Below, piece by piece: positions 8,379-16,726 of a DNA stretch of 64,000 nt. A program made the position numbers and the translations under genes. The DNA lies in NCBI RefSeq assembly GCF_024138125.1, contig NZ_CP099993.1:1178001-1242000 (forward strand), in the 5' to 3' direction. The notes below the pieces were generated by a model. The model was not told where the DNA came from, searched no databases, and saw only the letters and a list, made by a program, of their open reading frames with translations. This stretch comes from Halorussus salilacus. GTDB lineage: Archaea > Halobacteriota > Halobacteria > Halobacteriales > Haladaptataceae. Each line of letters begins with the position of its first letter. Positions within the stretch are counted from its first letter, which is position 1.

Positions 8379-9017
8379 ATGACTCTCAGAGCGGGCGTCG
8401 TCGCGGTACAGGGCGACGTGAGCGAGCACGCCGACGCCGTCAGGCGCGCGGGCGCGGCCCACGGCCGGGAGGTCGAGGTCGCGGAAATCCGGACCGCGGG
8501 GACCGTGCCCGACTGCGACCTCCTGTTGCTCCCGGGCGGCGAATCGACCGCCATCTCGCGGCTCCTCCGGTCGGAGGGCATCGACGAGGAGATACGCGCC
8601 CACGCCGCGGCGGGCAAGCCCGTGCTGGCGACCTGCGCGGGCCTCATCGTCTCTGCGACCGACGCGGGCGACGACCGGGTCGACGAGCTGGGCATCGCCG
8701 ACGTGACGGTCGAACGTAACGCGTTCGGCCGCCAGAAGGACAGCTTCGAGGCCCCCCTCGACGTGGCCGGGCTCGACGACCCCTTCCCCGCGGTGTTCAT
8801 CCGCGCGCCCCTCATCGAGTCGGTCGGCGAGGGCGTCGAGGTGCTGGCCGAGTGGGACGGCCGCCCGGTCGCGGTCCGGGACGGGCCAGTCGTCGCCACC
8901 TCGTTCCACCCCGAACTCACCGACGACTCGCGGTTGCACGGCTTCCTGTTCGAGGCCGTCGAGGAGTCGGGGACCGCGGGGGAGGCGGGAGCCGACGATT
9001 CCGCCTCGGACCAGTAG
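8379..9017 (+). CDS. pdxT: Pyridoxal 5'-phosphate synthase glutaminase subunit PdxT
   Basis: A 212-residue class-I glutamine amidotransferase that hydrolyses glutamine and channels ammonia to PdxS in the ribose-5-phosphate-dependent PLP pathway. The start VVAVQGDVSEHADAV, the oxyanion motif LPGGESTAISRLL, the nucleophile Cys in ATCAGLIV (near residue 85) and the catalytic His and Glu in TSFHPELT (near residue 180) are all present. Length agrees with the family. The partner gene pdxS is not in the window. ATG 8379 was chosen over upstream starts because the family begins at MTLRAGVVAVQG. The Ala/Gly-rich acidic tail is variable. Confidence 0.96.
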   Translation: MTLRAGVVAVQGDVSEHADAVRRAGAAHGREVEVAEIRTAGTVPDCDLLLLPGGESTAISRLLRSEGIDEEIRAHAAAGKPVLATCAGLIVSATDAGDDRVDELGIADVTVERNAFGRQKDSFEAPLDVAGLDDPFPAVFIRAPLIESVGEGVEVLAEWDGRPVAVRDGPVVATSFHPELTDDSRLHGFLFEAVEESGTAGEAGADDSASDQ

Positions 9018-9053
9018 GGCAGACTTTTCTTTCTGGCACCCGTCCGTGCCGAC

Positions 9054-9506
9054 ATGAACGCCGACATCGACGCGGTGCGAGTCGCCATGACCGAGGAGGG
9101 CCCGGTCCCGGTGGTCGTGCTCGCGCCCGACGACGCCGACGACGTTCTCCCCATCTTCATCGGCTTCGAGGAGGCGGTCAGCATCGCTCGCGGCATGGAG
9201 GCCGAGGACATCGGCAGACCGATGACCCACGACCTCCTGCTCGACGTGGTCGAGGAACTGGGCGGCCGGGTCACCAGCGTGGAGGTCACGTCGCTGGAGG
9301 GGGGCACCTACATCGCCGACCTCCACGTCGACACCCCGCGGGGCCAGACGGTGATCGACGCCCGCCCGAGCGACTCGCTGGCGCTCGCGGCCCGGACCAA
9401 CGCCCCCATCGAGGTCGGCGAGACCGTCTTCGAGTCCGGACGACGCGACCGCGAGGAGTTCGACGAGCTACAGGACATCACCGAGGTCGCGGAGCTGGGA
9501 GCATGA
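9054..9506 (+). CDS. Bifunctional nuclease family protein (DUF151)
   Basis: A 150-residue cytoplasmic protein of the BFN/DUF151 family. The family core is visible: VVVLAPDDADDVLPIFIG, EAVSIARGMEAEDIGRPMTHDL, GTYIADLHVDTP, and the conserved DARPSDSLALAARTNAPI. Plant and bacterial members have been described as nucleases acting on DNA and RNA, but activity in archaea is not established. The stop codon overlaps the hisE start in an ATGA arrangement, so the two are translated from one transcript. Confidence 0.9.
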   Translation: MNADIDAVRVAMTEEGPVPVVVLAPDDADDVLPIFIGFEEAVSIARGMEAEDIGRPMTHDLLLDVVEELGGRVTSVEVTSLEGGTYIADLHVDTPRGQTVIDARPSDSLALAARTNAPIEVGETVFESGRRDREEFDELQDITEVAELGA

Positions 9507-9808
9507 GCGAGGAAGTCGAATCCACCGACGCCGTCCTCGACGAACTGTTCGCGGTCGTCGAGGACCGCAAGGAGACCCTGCCTGAGGACTCGTACACCGC
9601 GTCGCTGTTCGACCACGAGAAGGGCGAGAACGCGGTCCTCGAAAAGCTGGGCGAGGAGACCACGGAGCTGATTCTGGCGGCGAAAGACGACGACCCCGAG
9701 GAGATGGCCCACGAGAGCGCCGACATCGTCTACCACCTGCTGGTCCTGCTGTCGATGAAGGGGATGGACCTCGGAGACCTGCGCTCGGAGCTTCGAGAAC
9801 GGCGGTAG
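9503..9808 (+). CDS. hisE: Phosphoribosyl-ATP pyrophosphatase HisE
   Basis: A 101-residue all-alpha enzyme of the MazG-like superfamily, second step of histidine synthesis (phosphoribosyl-ATP to phosphoribosyl-AMP plus pyrophosphate). The metal-binding motif EKLGEETTELILAAK (near residue 50) and the partner HESADIVYHLLVLL (near residue 75) are intact. Stand-alone HisE of this length is usual in haloarchaea. The start overlaps the preceding gene by 4 nt. No other his genes lie in the window. Confidence 0.96.
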   Translation: MSEEVESTDAVLDELFAVVEDRKETLPEDSYTASLFDHEKGENAVLEKLGEETTELILAAKDDDPEEMAHESADIVYHLLVLLSMKGMDLGDLRSELRERR

Positions 9809-9847
9809 CGACGGTCTGCGACGTGCTGTTCGTTCTCGGAGTTACGG

Positions 9848-10180
9848 CTACTCGGAAGCGATTCGCGGTCTCCCCCTCGACCAGAACCGCGAGAGCCGCG
9901 TGAGGACGGCGGCGGCGACGAGCGACTGAACGAACACGAACCCGGCGAGGATGACCCAAAAGCCCGCGCCGGTCCGAATCAGAAACTCGTTGTAGAGGAA
10001 CGTGTCCACGAGCAACGTCGCGATAACGGCCGGTGTGGCGACCAAAAGCGCCGCTCGCGGGACGACGCCCCACTCCGCCAGCGCGAGTATCACACCGGTC
10101 ACCGCGAATATCGAGAGCGTCAACCGTCCCAACGAAAACTTCGGGAGTCCGTTCGCGGAGAGGACGGTCGAAGGCGTCAC
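9848..10180 (-). CDS. Hypothetical three-pass membrane protein
   Basis: A 110-residue hydrophobic protein with about three membrane segments (LTLSIFAVTGVILALAEW; AALLVATPAVIATLLVDTF; FWVILAGFVFVQSLVAAAVL) and a basic C-terminus (SRFWSRGRPR), consistent with an inside-positive end. GTG 10180 was chosen because ACTTTTATCG at 10201-10210 lies 26 nt upstream, the usual spacing for a leaderless haloarchaeal start; longer frames upstream are non-coding in character. It is convergent with hisE. I recognise no family and no function. Confidence 0.65.
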   Translation of the reverse strand: MTPSTVLSANGLPKFSLGRLTLSIFAVTGVILALAEWGVVPRAALLVATPAVIATLLVDTFLYNEFLIRTGAGFWVILAGFVFVQSLVAAAVLTRLSRFWSRGRPRIASE

Positions 10181-10200
10181 GGTCGGGATTTGATGTCGGT

Positions 10201-10210
10201 CGATAAAAGT
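10201..10210 (-). promoter_or_regulatory. TATA box of the 110-aa membrane protein
   Basis: ACTTTTATCG on the minus strand, centred 26 nt before GTG 10180, implies a leaderless transcript and decides the start codon of that gene. Confidence 0.55.
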
Positions 10211-10269
10211 GTTTCCGCGCTCGGGACGAATTCGCGCGGTCGGCTCCGACGCGTCCGAGACCACCCCGG

Positions 10270-10578
10270 CTACGCCACCTTCTCGAACCGGTGCAGAACC
10301 ACGTCGCTGTCGTCGTCCCACTCGAAGTTCTCGTGGGCCCGGTCCAACACCTCGCGGTACTGTTCCAAGTCGGCCATCCCCTCGGCCTGTGCGTCCTCGT
10401 CGGTCAGGTCGCCGAGTGTGCGCTCGCGGACTTCGACCACCTCGAACGTCTCGTCCTCGACCTCGAAGCGGTCGCCCTCGTCGGCGTACTGGTCGCCGCG
10501 GTGTATCTGGGTCACGTCGCCCGCGACCGCGCCCTCTCGCATTCGACCGTTCGGGAGCAGGGTTTCTGCGTCTGCCAT
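10270..10578 (-). CDS. ASCH-domain protein
   Basis: A 102-residue protein with a complete ASCH domain, a PUA-like beta-barrel thought to bind RNA or modified nucleotides. Visible markers are GRMREGAVAGDVTQIHRGDQ, then DRFEVEDETFEVVEVRERTLGDLTDEDAQ and a C-terminal HENFEWDDDSDVVLHRFEKV. ATG 10578 was preferred to ATG 10599 because CGGTTTTGCC at 10601-10610 fits as a TATA box 27 nt upstream. It lies downstream of the HtpX gene on the same strand with a 47-nt gap. Role unknown beyond probable RNA binding. Confidence 0.85.
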   Translation of the reverse strand: MADAETLLPNGRMREGAVAGDVTQIHRGDQYADEGDRFEVEDETFEVVEVRERTLGDLTDEDAQAEGMADLEQYREVLDRAHENFEWDDDSDVVLHRFEKVA

Positions 10579-10625
10579 GGGCTGAAATTGGGCCGCCATC
10601 GGCAAAACCGTTGGGCTTCCGGGCG

Positions 10626-11753
10626 CTATCGCGTTTCCGCGTCCATCTCCCGCAGACGCTCGATTCGCTCGCCGGTCGGCGGGTGGGTCGGGAAGTCGGT
10701 CGCGGCGTTGGCCTCCTCGAAGGCGTCGGCGACCGTGTCGGTCGCGGCCTCGTCGAGTTTCTCGAAGGCGTTCTTCTCGCCCCCGTTGACCGCGAAGCCG
10801 GTGTACGCCGAGGGGTCGAACTCGTCGTCCTCGGCCTCCGGGACCGGAACGACGTAGAACGCCGACTGGACCCGGTCGCGGGCCCGGAGGTCGGTCTCGG
10901 GGTGTCGGTGTGCCTCGCGGTCGAGTTCGGCGAGCGCCGACGCGAGCGCGGCGGGCGAGCCGGTGATGGCGACCGCGCCGCGGTCGGCCGCGTGTTCGCG
11001 GTACTGCGAGAGCAGTCGGGTGAGTCCCCGGCCGACCGACCAGAAGACCCACGCGACCGGCCGGACGGCGACCGTGAAGAACAGCCACGGGAAGAAGGTG
11101 ACCGGGTTGCCGTGGGCGAGACCACCGTCGTCCCGGGGGTTGCCGTACCGGTCGGTCTCGACCTCGTCGATTGAACGCGGGCTGAACCACCCGAGCAACC
11201 ACTCGCCGATCAGCTCGACCAGCGACGCCGCGGTCATCACGCTCGCGTCGCGGTTCTTGACGTGGGCGAGTTCGTGGGCCAGCACCGCGTCGACCTGTTC
11301 CTCCGAGAGCGCATCGAGCAGGCCCGAGGAGACGACCACGGTCGCGTTGCCGGGCAGGACGCCGGTGGTGTACGCCTTCGGCACGTCGGTCTCGGCGACC
11401 GCGAGCTTCGGCGCGGGAACGTCGGCGGTGTGGGCGAGGCGAGCGAGGCGCTTGCGGAGGTCGCGGGGGGCGTCGTCGGCCGACCGAATTGCGGCGTCCT
11501 CGCCGGTGAGCTTCTCGCTGAGGACGACCTCGGAGACGACCGCGGCCGCGAACAGCGCCGCGAGCAGGACGCCGCCGAGTCGGTCCCCGACGACGACCCG
11601 GTCGCCCTCCCCGAGTAGCACGGTCAGGAACACCGAGAGCGCGTCGGTCAGCACCCAGTGGAGCGCGAGCGCGAACGCCCCGAGCAGGCCGACCAGCAGG
11701 ACCAGCACCGCACCCATCCGAGCGCGTAACTCCCAGTCGGTCTCCCACTCCAT
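10626..11753 (-). CDS. HtpX-like M48 membrane metalloprotease
   Basis: A 375-residue integral membrane zinc protease, expected to clip misfolded membrane proteins. Two N-terminal membrane segments are followed by PKLAVAETDVPKAYTTG and the zinc motif HELAH in VDAVLAHELAHVKNRD (near residue 180). Another membrane segment follows, then the third zinc ligand in YREHAADRGAV. The C-terminal part (PTGERIERLREM) is typical of haloarchaeal HtpX homologues. Length is slightly above bacterial HtpX because of inserted acidic loops. It is downstream of the DUF5518 gene on the same strand. Confidence 0.93.
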   Translation of the reverse strand: MEWETDWELRARMGAVLVLLVGLLGAFALALHWVLTDALSVFLTVLLGEGDRVVVGDRLGGVLLAALFAAAVVSEVVLSEKLTGEDAAIRSADDAPRDLRKRLARLAHTADVPAPKLAVAETDVPKAYTTGVLPGNATVVVSSGLLDALSEEQVDAVLAHELAHVKNRDASVMTAASLVELIGEWLLGWFSPRSIDEVETDRYGNPRDDGGLAHGNPVTFFPWLFFTVAVRPVAWVFWSVGRGLTRLLSQYREHAADRGAVAITGSPAALASALAELDREAHRHPETDLRARDRVQSAFYVVPVPEAEDDEFDPSAYTGFAVNGGEKNAFEKLDEAATDTVADAFEEANAATDFPTHPPTGERIERLREMDAETR

Positions 11754-11789
11754 CGCCGCGAAGTCGTAACTCGCCCGATATAAATTCCC

Positions 11790-12155
11790 CTACTCGTTTG
11801 CGATCCACCCGCCGACCGCCCCGGCGAGCGCGCTTTCGAGGCCCATCGCGAGCGCGAGCACCGCGCCGACGAGGAAGACGCTCCCGCCGAGCAGGGGACC
11901 GAGCGGCCCGAGGCCGACCGTGCCGAGCGCGCCGACCGCGAGACCGAACACCACCGCGAGGACGATTCCGCCGAGCGCCCCGGCGAGCAAGCCGTGCCAC
12001 GCGCCCCGGCCGAACCCGCCGCCAGCGAGGTAGCCCGCGACGAACCCGCCGAGCAGGCCCGCGGTGAGCTGGCCGAGACCGGGCAGGACGACGCCGATAG
12101 CGCCCACGAGCAGTTCGACGACGAAGCCGACTCCGACCGCGTACCAGTTGGTCAT
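11790..12155 (-). CDS. DUF5518-type membrane protein
   Basis: A 121-residue, Gly- and Ala-rich membrane protein with about four transmembrane segments. The start MTNWYAVGVGFVVELLVG and the repeated GGFVAGYLAGGGFGRGAWHG motif match the haloarchaeal DUF5518 family as I recall it. ATG 12155 follows a TTATCA box at 12181-12190 with leaderless spacing. It sits between htpX and the F420 reductase gene on the same strand but has its own promoter-like sequence. Function unknown. Confidence 0.8.
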   Translation of the reverse strand: MTNWYAVGVGFVVELLVGAIGVVLPGLGQLTAGLLGGFVAGYLAGGGFGRGAWHGLLAGALGGIVLAVVFGLAVGALGTVGLGPLGPLLGGSVFLVGAVLALAMGLESALAGAVGGWIANE

Positions 12156-12196
12156 GTGACGCGTTTGTAGGCGTCGAACGCTGATAAGGCTGGTTC

Positions 12197-12865
12197 CTAC
12201 TCGAACTTCACGCCTACGTCGTGCATCCCGTCGTTCTCCATCGCGATGTTGATGAGCAGGGGCGTCAGACTCTCGACCTCGGCGGCGTTGGCCGCCCCGC
12301 CCGCGGGGAGCGCCCGAAGGCCCTCGATTCCCTCGGCGAGCCGGACCGCGATGTCGACCGCGTCCCCGTCGTCGCCGACCACGAGGGTGTCGAGGTCGAG
12401 GTCGACCGAGAGGTTCGCGAGCCGGTCGGCCGAGAGGTTGTGGAAGGCCCCGACCACGGGAACGCCCTCCGGCGCGACGTCGGCGACCAGCTCGGTGACG
12501 CTCCCGGTCTGCGGGGGCCTGTAGTGGAACCCCTCCTCGTCGCGCTCCATCCCGACCGCCGGGGAGATCAGCACGTCGGCGTCCTCGATGCGGTCGGCGA
12601 CGGCCTCGACGGTGTCCCGGACGTGGTAGGCCGGGACCGCCAGCACGACCACGTCGGCGCGGTCGGCCGCCATCTCGTTTCCGAACCCCTTGACCGTCCG
12701 CTCGACGCCGACGCTGTCGAGTTCGGTCTCGTACTCCTCGGCCTTCCCGCGGGCCTTCTCGGGGTCGCGCGAGCCGACGAGGAGCTCGTGGTCGGTGTCG
12801 CGCCCCCACCGGAGCGCGAGCGCCTGTCCGATGTCGCCGGTGCCGCCCAGAATCGCGATTCGCAT
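12197..12865 (-). CDS. npdG: NADPH-dependent F420 reductase
   Basis: A 222-residue cytoplasmic oxidoreductase moving hydride between NADP(H) and coenzyme F420. The Rossmann motif is at the N-terminus (AILGGTGDIGQALALRW); GSRDPEKARGKAEEY provides the NADP phosphate-binding Ser-Arg; VVLAVPAYHVRDTVEAV and the late segment ALPAGGAANAAEVESLTPLLINIA match the NpdG family. Length is standard. It appears to be a single-gene unit, transcribed away from nothing directly related; F420 synthesis genes are not in the window. Confidence 0.95.
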   Translation of the reverse strand: MRIAILGGTGDIGQALALRWGRDTDHELLVGSRDPEKARGKAEEYETELDSVGVERTVKGFGNEMAADRADVVVLAVPAYHVRDTVEAVADRIEDADVLISPAVGMERDEEGFHYRPPQTGSVTELVADVAPEGVPVVGAFHNLSADRLANLSVDLDLDTLVVGDDGDAVDIAVRLAEGIEGLRALPAGGAANAAEVESLTPLLINIAMENDGMHDVGVKFE

Positions 12866-12901
12866 GTCACGACGTTCGGGGCGGAGGCGGATTAAACGTT
12901 C

Positions 12902-13291
12902 TCACTCCGACAGCGCGACGCGGAACCGGTCGTAGCCCGCAGTGGCCGCCCGGCGGGAGACCGACAGTGCGACCACCACCGCGCCCGCTCGCGCCAGCAG
13001 GACGACGGTGCCCCCGGAGGCGACCGCGAACTCGACCGCGAGAAAGCCGACGTACGAGACCGCGAACAGCGCGAGGAAGAACGTGGTGAGTCGGCCAGCG
13101 TCCGCGGCTGGGAAGTCGCCGAGTTGCCTGCCCACGAACCAGTGGGCGACCGGGAGGCCGACCGCCAGCGACCCGACGGCGTAGGGGCCTACGCCGTCGG
13201 GTCGGGGCGAGACGAGCGCGCCGAGCAGGACCGCGAGGAAGCCGCCGACGGAAAGCGTCCACGCGCCCCGTTCGATTGCGAGCCAGTTCAC
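12902..13291 (-). CDS. Hypothetical four-pass membrane protein
   Basis: A 129-residue hydrophobic protein with four predicted membrane helices (TLSVGGFLAVLLGALV; GPYAVGSLAVGLPVAHWFVG; TTFFLALFAVSYVGFLAVEF; VVLLARAGAVVVALSVS) and a short charged C-terminus. The only reasonable start is GTG 13291 (MNWLAIERG). It is 36 nt upstream of npdG on the same strand and 48 nt downstream of the HAD gene. I do not recognise the family. Confidence 0.7.
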   Translation of the reverse strand: MNWLAIERGAWTLSVGGFLAVLLGALVSPRPDGVGPYAVGSLAVGLPVAHWFVGRQLGDFPAADAGRLTTFFLALFAVSYVGFLAVEFAVASGGTVVLLARAGAVVVALSVSRRAATAGYDRFRVALSE

Positions 13292-13339
13292 GCCGGATTC
13301 ACCGTCACGTCCCGGCGTACCGACGCCCGAAACGTAAAG

Positions 13340-14203
13340 CTACTCCAACAGGTCCGGGAGGTCGTTGACCGACGCGATCACGGCGTCGGCACCCGCCGCC
13401 TCGTACTTCCGGCGTCCCTCCTCGCCCGTGAGACCGCCGGTCAGCACGCCGACGCCGAAGTACTCGCGGTCGGGGTCGGCCTCCGCGGCGTTGCGCGCGG
13501 TCTTCACGTCGTCCAAGGTGTCGCCGACGAAGACGACCGACTCGGCGTCGAACCGCTCGGCGAGCGTCACGAGCGCGCGGGGGTGGGGCTTGCCCTCCTC
13601 CCAGTCGTCCATCGTGAACCGGCGGTCGTCGGGCACGTCGAGGCCCGCGCGGCGCTGGGCGATGTCGGCCTCGTCGGCGGGTCTGCCCGTCACGATACCG
13701 AGGGGGCGGTCGGCGAGCGCGTCGACGGTCGCCGACTCGAGGATGACCGGCTCGTCGCGGATGAACCCCGGCGCGTCGATGTCGGCGGGTTCGCCTTCGA
13801 GGTCGGCGTAGAGGTCGGCCCCGAGGTAGAGCTGCTGGAAGACCTCGCGGAGTCGATTGGGGTTCCACTCCGCCCGCACGCGCTCGCGGGCCGCGCCCGC
13901 GAGCGCGTCGTCGACGACCGCCTCGGCCGCGTCGAGACCGCCGCCCGACTCGGCGATTCGGTCGGTGAACTCCGTCAGGTCGAGGTCACTCCCCTCCCGG
14001 CGCGAGAGGACGAACAGCGCCGCGGCGTAGGTGAGTTCCCAGTCGTTGTTGAACCCGCCCGCGTCCTTGAACCGCTGGATGTCGGCCTTCTCGATGGTGT
14101 CTCCGTGGACGCGCGCTACGGACTCCACGATGGCCCGCCGGTAGGAGTCGGCCACGTCCACGACCACGCCGTCGATGTCCAGCACGACCGCGTCTGCGTG
14201 CAT
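13340..14203 (-). CDS. HAD-superfamily phosphatase (TIGR01548-like)
   Basis: A 287-residue cytoplasmic hydrolase. The nucleophile motif DIDGVVVD is at residues 9-16, a large helical cap domain spans roughly residues 20-150, [14 protein letters not shown] supplies motif II Thr, and [16 protein letters not shown] supplies the metal-binding Asp pair of motif IV. The [10 protein letters not shown] cap motif is typical of the TIGR01548 group of archaeal HAD enzymes, some of which are linked to histidinol-phosphate aminotransferase. The substrate is unproven. hisE is 3.5 kb away and not in the same unit. Confidence 0.88.
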   Translation of the reverse strand: MHADAVVLDIDGVVVDVADSYRRAIVESVARVHGDTIEKADIQRFKDAGGFNNDWELTYAAALFVLSRREGSDLDLTEFTDRIAESGGGLDAAEAVVDDALAGAARERVRAEWNPNRLREVFQQLYLGADLYADLEGEPADIDAPGFIRDEPVILESATVDALADRPLGIVTGRPADEADIAQRRAGLDVPDDRRFTMDDWEEGKPHPRALVTLAERFDAESVVFVGDTLDDVKTARNAAEADPDREYFGVGVLTGGLTGEEGRRKYEAAGADAVIASVNDLPDLLE

Positions 14204-14281
14204 GCGAGGGGGTAGTCAGCGGGAATTGAAGGGTCTTGCGACGCGGGCGAGGCGACCGCGCGGGCGGTTCGGTCCGGCGGT

Positions 14282-15070
14282 TCACCCGCCGTCCTCGCGC
14301 GCTCCCCTGACCTGCGCGACGTGGCTGAGCGTGACCAGTCCGAGTCCCCCGACGAGGTTCCCGGCCGTGACGACGGCGGTCGTCACGGCCAGCGCGCCGA
14401 GGCTCACGTCCGCCCCGAGGAACGCGCCGAAGAGGACGTGGAGAATCGTGACGACGACGTGGTCGAAGGGACCGAGCGTCAGCAGGACCCCGACGATGTA
14501 CGCGACGGTGATACGACTCCCCACGCTATCGACCGCGAGCAGGAGGAACGACAGCAGGGAGACGAGCGCGCCCCCGGTGATGGCCTTCACGAACTCGGCC
14601 GCGGCCGTCCGGGCGACGATCTCCTCGGCGGTCCGAGCCAGTACGTGGGGCGCTCCCGTCGGGAGCGCGCCCTCGACCGACAGAACGGCCACGAGGAGGC
14701 CGCCGCCGAGGAGATTGAGCGCGAAGGTCACGGTCCACAGCCGGACCAGCGGACCGACCAGCCACGAGTCGTCGGCCGCGACCGCCGTCGCGACCGGGTC
14801 GAAGAAGTTCTCGTTGAACAGTTCGGCGCGCCCCACGACGAGGAACACGAGGCCGGGACCGAACGCGAGCGCTCCCGCGACCGTGGCGACCTCGCCGAAC
14901 CGGGGTTCGACCGCGGCCTCGACGATGCCGAGCGCCACGACGCCGAAGACGACGGTGAACCCCGCGATGAAGCTGGTCGAGACGAGTTCGAGCAACGACT
15001 GGTCGAGGCGGCGCTCGCCCTCCTCGACCGCCCGGTCGAATATCTCGGCGGGGTCGGGCGCGACCGACAC
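14282..15070 (-). CDS. Formate/nitrite transporter (FNT) family channel
   Basis: A 262-residue six-helix membrane channel for small monovalent anions such as formate, nitrite or hydrosulfide. The family motif near the second helix (GRAELFNENFFDP) and the later NLLGG, GDHVVVTILH-like block (FDHVVVTILHVLFGAFLG) and NLVGGLGLVTLSHVAQ fit FNT architecture, in which two broken helices form the pore. GTG 15070 (MSVAPDPAEIF) was chosen because CGCTTTTGACC lies ~27 nt upstream; the alternative is TTG 15097. The anion carried is not decided by sequence alone. Confidence 0.88.
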   Translation of the reverse strand: MSVAPDPAEIFDRAVEEGERRLDQSLLELVSTSFIAGFTVVFGVVALGIVEAAVEPRFGEVATVAGALAFGPGLVFLVVGRAELFNENFFDPVATAVAADDSWLVGPLVRLWTVTFALNLLGGGLLVAVLSVEGALPTGAPHVLARTAEEIVARTAAAEFVKAITGGALVSLLSFLLLAVDSVGSRITVAYIVGVLLTLGPFDHVVVTILHVLFGAFLGADVSLGALAVTTAVVTAGNLVGGLGLVTLSHVAQVRGAREDGG

Positions 15071-15131
15071 GCCTCGGCTATCGGGAGAGTCGGTCAAAAG
15101 CGTCGTGGCGGTCTCACGGCGAGAGAATCGG

Positions 15132-15683
15132 TCAGTGGAGCATCCCGACCGAGAGCAGGGCGACCAGCAACAGGCCGAGCGCGTATATCGCGTCGAGCCA
15201 GAAAATGCTCAGGAGATTCGCGAGGTAGATGACCAACACGGCGGGAAGCGCGAGGAGGACGACCGGATGTTCGCGCCACTCCGACTTCGTCCGCGCCCAG
15301 ATGTTCTTGGCGTCGCCGGTGCTCGGAAACGCGTGCATGGCGACGCTGGCACCCAGCCAGAGCAGGGCGTATCCGGCGATTCCGAACCGGTCGACGTGGA
15401 ATCCGCTTGCGTCGGGCTTGCCCCACAGCAACGCCAGCACGCCGAACAGCGCGAGCGCAATGAGCGTGTTCACCAGGAACGGCGCGACGCTGACCGCGAA
15501 CGCGTCCCGGTACCGGTCGGGCTCCTCGTGGAGGACGTATCCGGCCGGATTACCGAGTCGAAAGTAGCAGACCTCGGCCACCGGAACGTCGTACCTGGCG
15601 CAGAGTCGCTCGTGCGCGAACTCGTGGACAACGACACCGGGGAACGTCACGAGGCTTATCAGGAACCCGGGGATGATGAGCAT
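15132..15683 (-). CDS. Membrane-embedded zinc metallopeptidase (M50/DUF3267-like)
   Basis: A 183-residue membrane protein with an HExxH motif inside a hydrophobic region (FPGVVVHEFAHERLCARYDVP, near residue 20), followed by a NPAGYVLHEEP segment and four more membrane helices. This layout resembles intramembrane M50 or DUF3267 peptidases. A third zinc ligand is not obvious; GDAKNIWARTK near residue 130 might contribute. ATG 15683 was chosen over ATG 15713 because ATTGATTATCTT lies at leaderless distance. The target protein is unknown. Confidence 0.75.
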   Translation of the reverse strand: MLIIPGFLISLVTFPGVVVHEFAHERLCARYDVPVAEVCYFRLGNPAGYVLHEEPDRYRDAFAVSVAPFLVNTLIALALFGVLALLWGKPDASGFHVDRFGIAGYALLWLGASVAMHAFPSTGDAKNIWARTKSEWREHPVVLLALPAVLVIYLANLLSIFWLDAIYALGLLLVALLSVGMLH

Positions 15684-15749
15684 GCCCCGAACACCAGACG
15701 GAAAGATAATCAATCTGACTTCTGTTATCGGCCGTGATAACGCGAAGTC

Positions 15750-16139
15750 CTACTCCCGCGCGACGAACAGCGTCTCGCCCGGCAGGGTCTCGCGTTCGAC
15801 CGGAATCGCTGGCCCGTCGCCCCCGAGGGTCGTGAACAGCAACGCGGCGTCGGCCCGGCGCGCGGCCTCGCGCGCCGGGCCGTGGAGTTCGGGTGGGAGG
15901 TTCAGCGCGTAGATCGCGTCGGCGTCCCGGTAGACCGCGGGGTCGGGGTCCCAGAGGTCGTCCTCGACGAACCTCACGCCCGCGGGCACCTCGCGGACGT
16001 GCACGTCGGTCGCGGTCACGGTCTTCCCGGCGTCGGCGAGCGCCGCCGCCACGTCGGTCCGGCGGCCGATTCCGACCTCGACGAGCGTCTCGAACCCCGA
16101 GAGGCGGTCGGCGAGGGCGTCGCGGGTGCGCGGGTCCAC
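15750..16139 (-). CDS. UPF0146 family protein
   Basis: A 129-residue cytoplasmic protein with a methyltransferase-like Rossmann start (LVEVGIGRRTDVAAALADAG) and a second strand ending TATDVHVREVP, followed by GVRFVEDDLWDPDPAVYRDADAIYALNLPPELHG. The glycine loop is retained, but no catalytic motif is evident and the family is uncharacterised. GTG 16139 is the only plausible start (VDPRTRDALAD). It is divergent from the archaemetzincin gene, with only 39 nt between the start codons, so the two promoters interlock. Confidence 0.88.
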   Translation of the reverse strand: MDPRTRDALADRLSGFETLVEVGIGRRTDVAAALADAGKTVTATDVHVREVPAGVRFVEDDLWDPDPAVYRDADAIYALNLPPELHGPAREAARRADAALLFTTLGGDGPAIPVERETLPGETLFVARE

Positions 16140-16146
16140 GGCGGGA

Positions 16147-16156
16147 AGTTTATGGG
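16147..16156 (+). promoter_or_regulatory. TATA box of archaemetzincin gene
   Basis: AGTTTATGGG centred about 27 nt before ATG 16179. It sits within 20 nt of the divergent GTG start of the UPF0146 gene, so polymerases for the two genes would compete. Confidence 0.5.
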
Positions 16157-16178
16157 CCGCTCCCGCATAGTGTTTGGC

Positions 16179-16700
16179 ATGCTCGTTGACGTCGTCCCCG
16201 TGGGGGACGTTTCCGCGCAGGTCAAGCGACAGGCCTCGGTCGCCCTCCGTTCGGTCTACGACTGCGACGTGACGATTCACGACTCCCAGTCGGTCCCGTC
16301 GGGGGCCCACGACGAGAAGCGCGACCAGTACCGCGCCGAGGAGTTCATCGAACTCGCGGGCCGGGTGGGGTCGGGCGAGAAGAACATCGCCATCACGCCC
16401 GAGGACCTGTTCTACCGGCGGCGCAACTACGTCTTCGGTCTGGCCTACCTCGACGGCAAGGGCAGCGTCATCTCGACCTACCGGCTCCAGACCTCCAGCG
16501 ACGGCGGCTTCTCGAACCGGAGCGCGAGCGAGATATTCTCCGACCGGGTCCGCAAGGAGGTCGTCCACGAGATCGGCCACACCATGGGACTGGAGCACTG
16601 CGACAACAAGCGATGCGTCATGAACTTCTCGCCGACCGTCCGCGAGGTCGACGTGAAGGAGGAGAACCTCTGCGGGTCGTGTCAGCGCACGGTCCTGTAG
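16179..16700 (+). CDS. amzA: Archaemetzincin zinc protease
   Basis: A 173-residue cytoplasmic metallopeptidase. The extended zinc signature HEIGHTMGLEHCDNKRCVMN (near residues 130-150) carries the three His ligands, the archaemetzincin Cys residues, and the Met-turn; a final CGSCQ pair completes the four-Cys structural zinc site. The N-terminal MLVDVVPVGDV and RYRRRNYVFGLAYLDG-type segment (residues ~80-95) match AmzA. The short start was chosen because AGTTTATGGG sits 27 nt upstream. Substrates of archaeal archaemetzincins are not known. Confidence 0.95.
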   Translation: MLVDVVPVGDVSAQVKRQASVALRSVYDCDVTIHDSQSVPSGAHDEKRDQYRAEEFIELAGRVGSGEKNIAITPEDLFYRRRNYVFGLAYLDGKGSVISTYRLQTSSDGGFSNRSASEIFSDRVRKEVVHEIGHTMGLEHCDNKRCVMNFSPTVREVDVKEENLCGSCQRTVL

Positions 16701-16726
16701 CCCGCCCGGGCCTTCCCGCGTCGGTC

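Noticed and set aside
10270-12000. A 576-residue minus-strand frame
   Set aside because: Its beginning is Arg-rich antisense of the HtpX frame shifted; only the last ~100 residues are real (ASCH protein).
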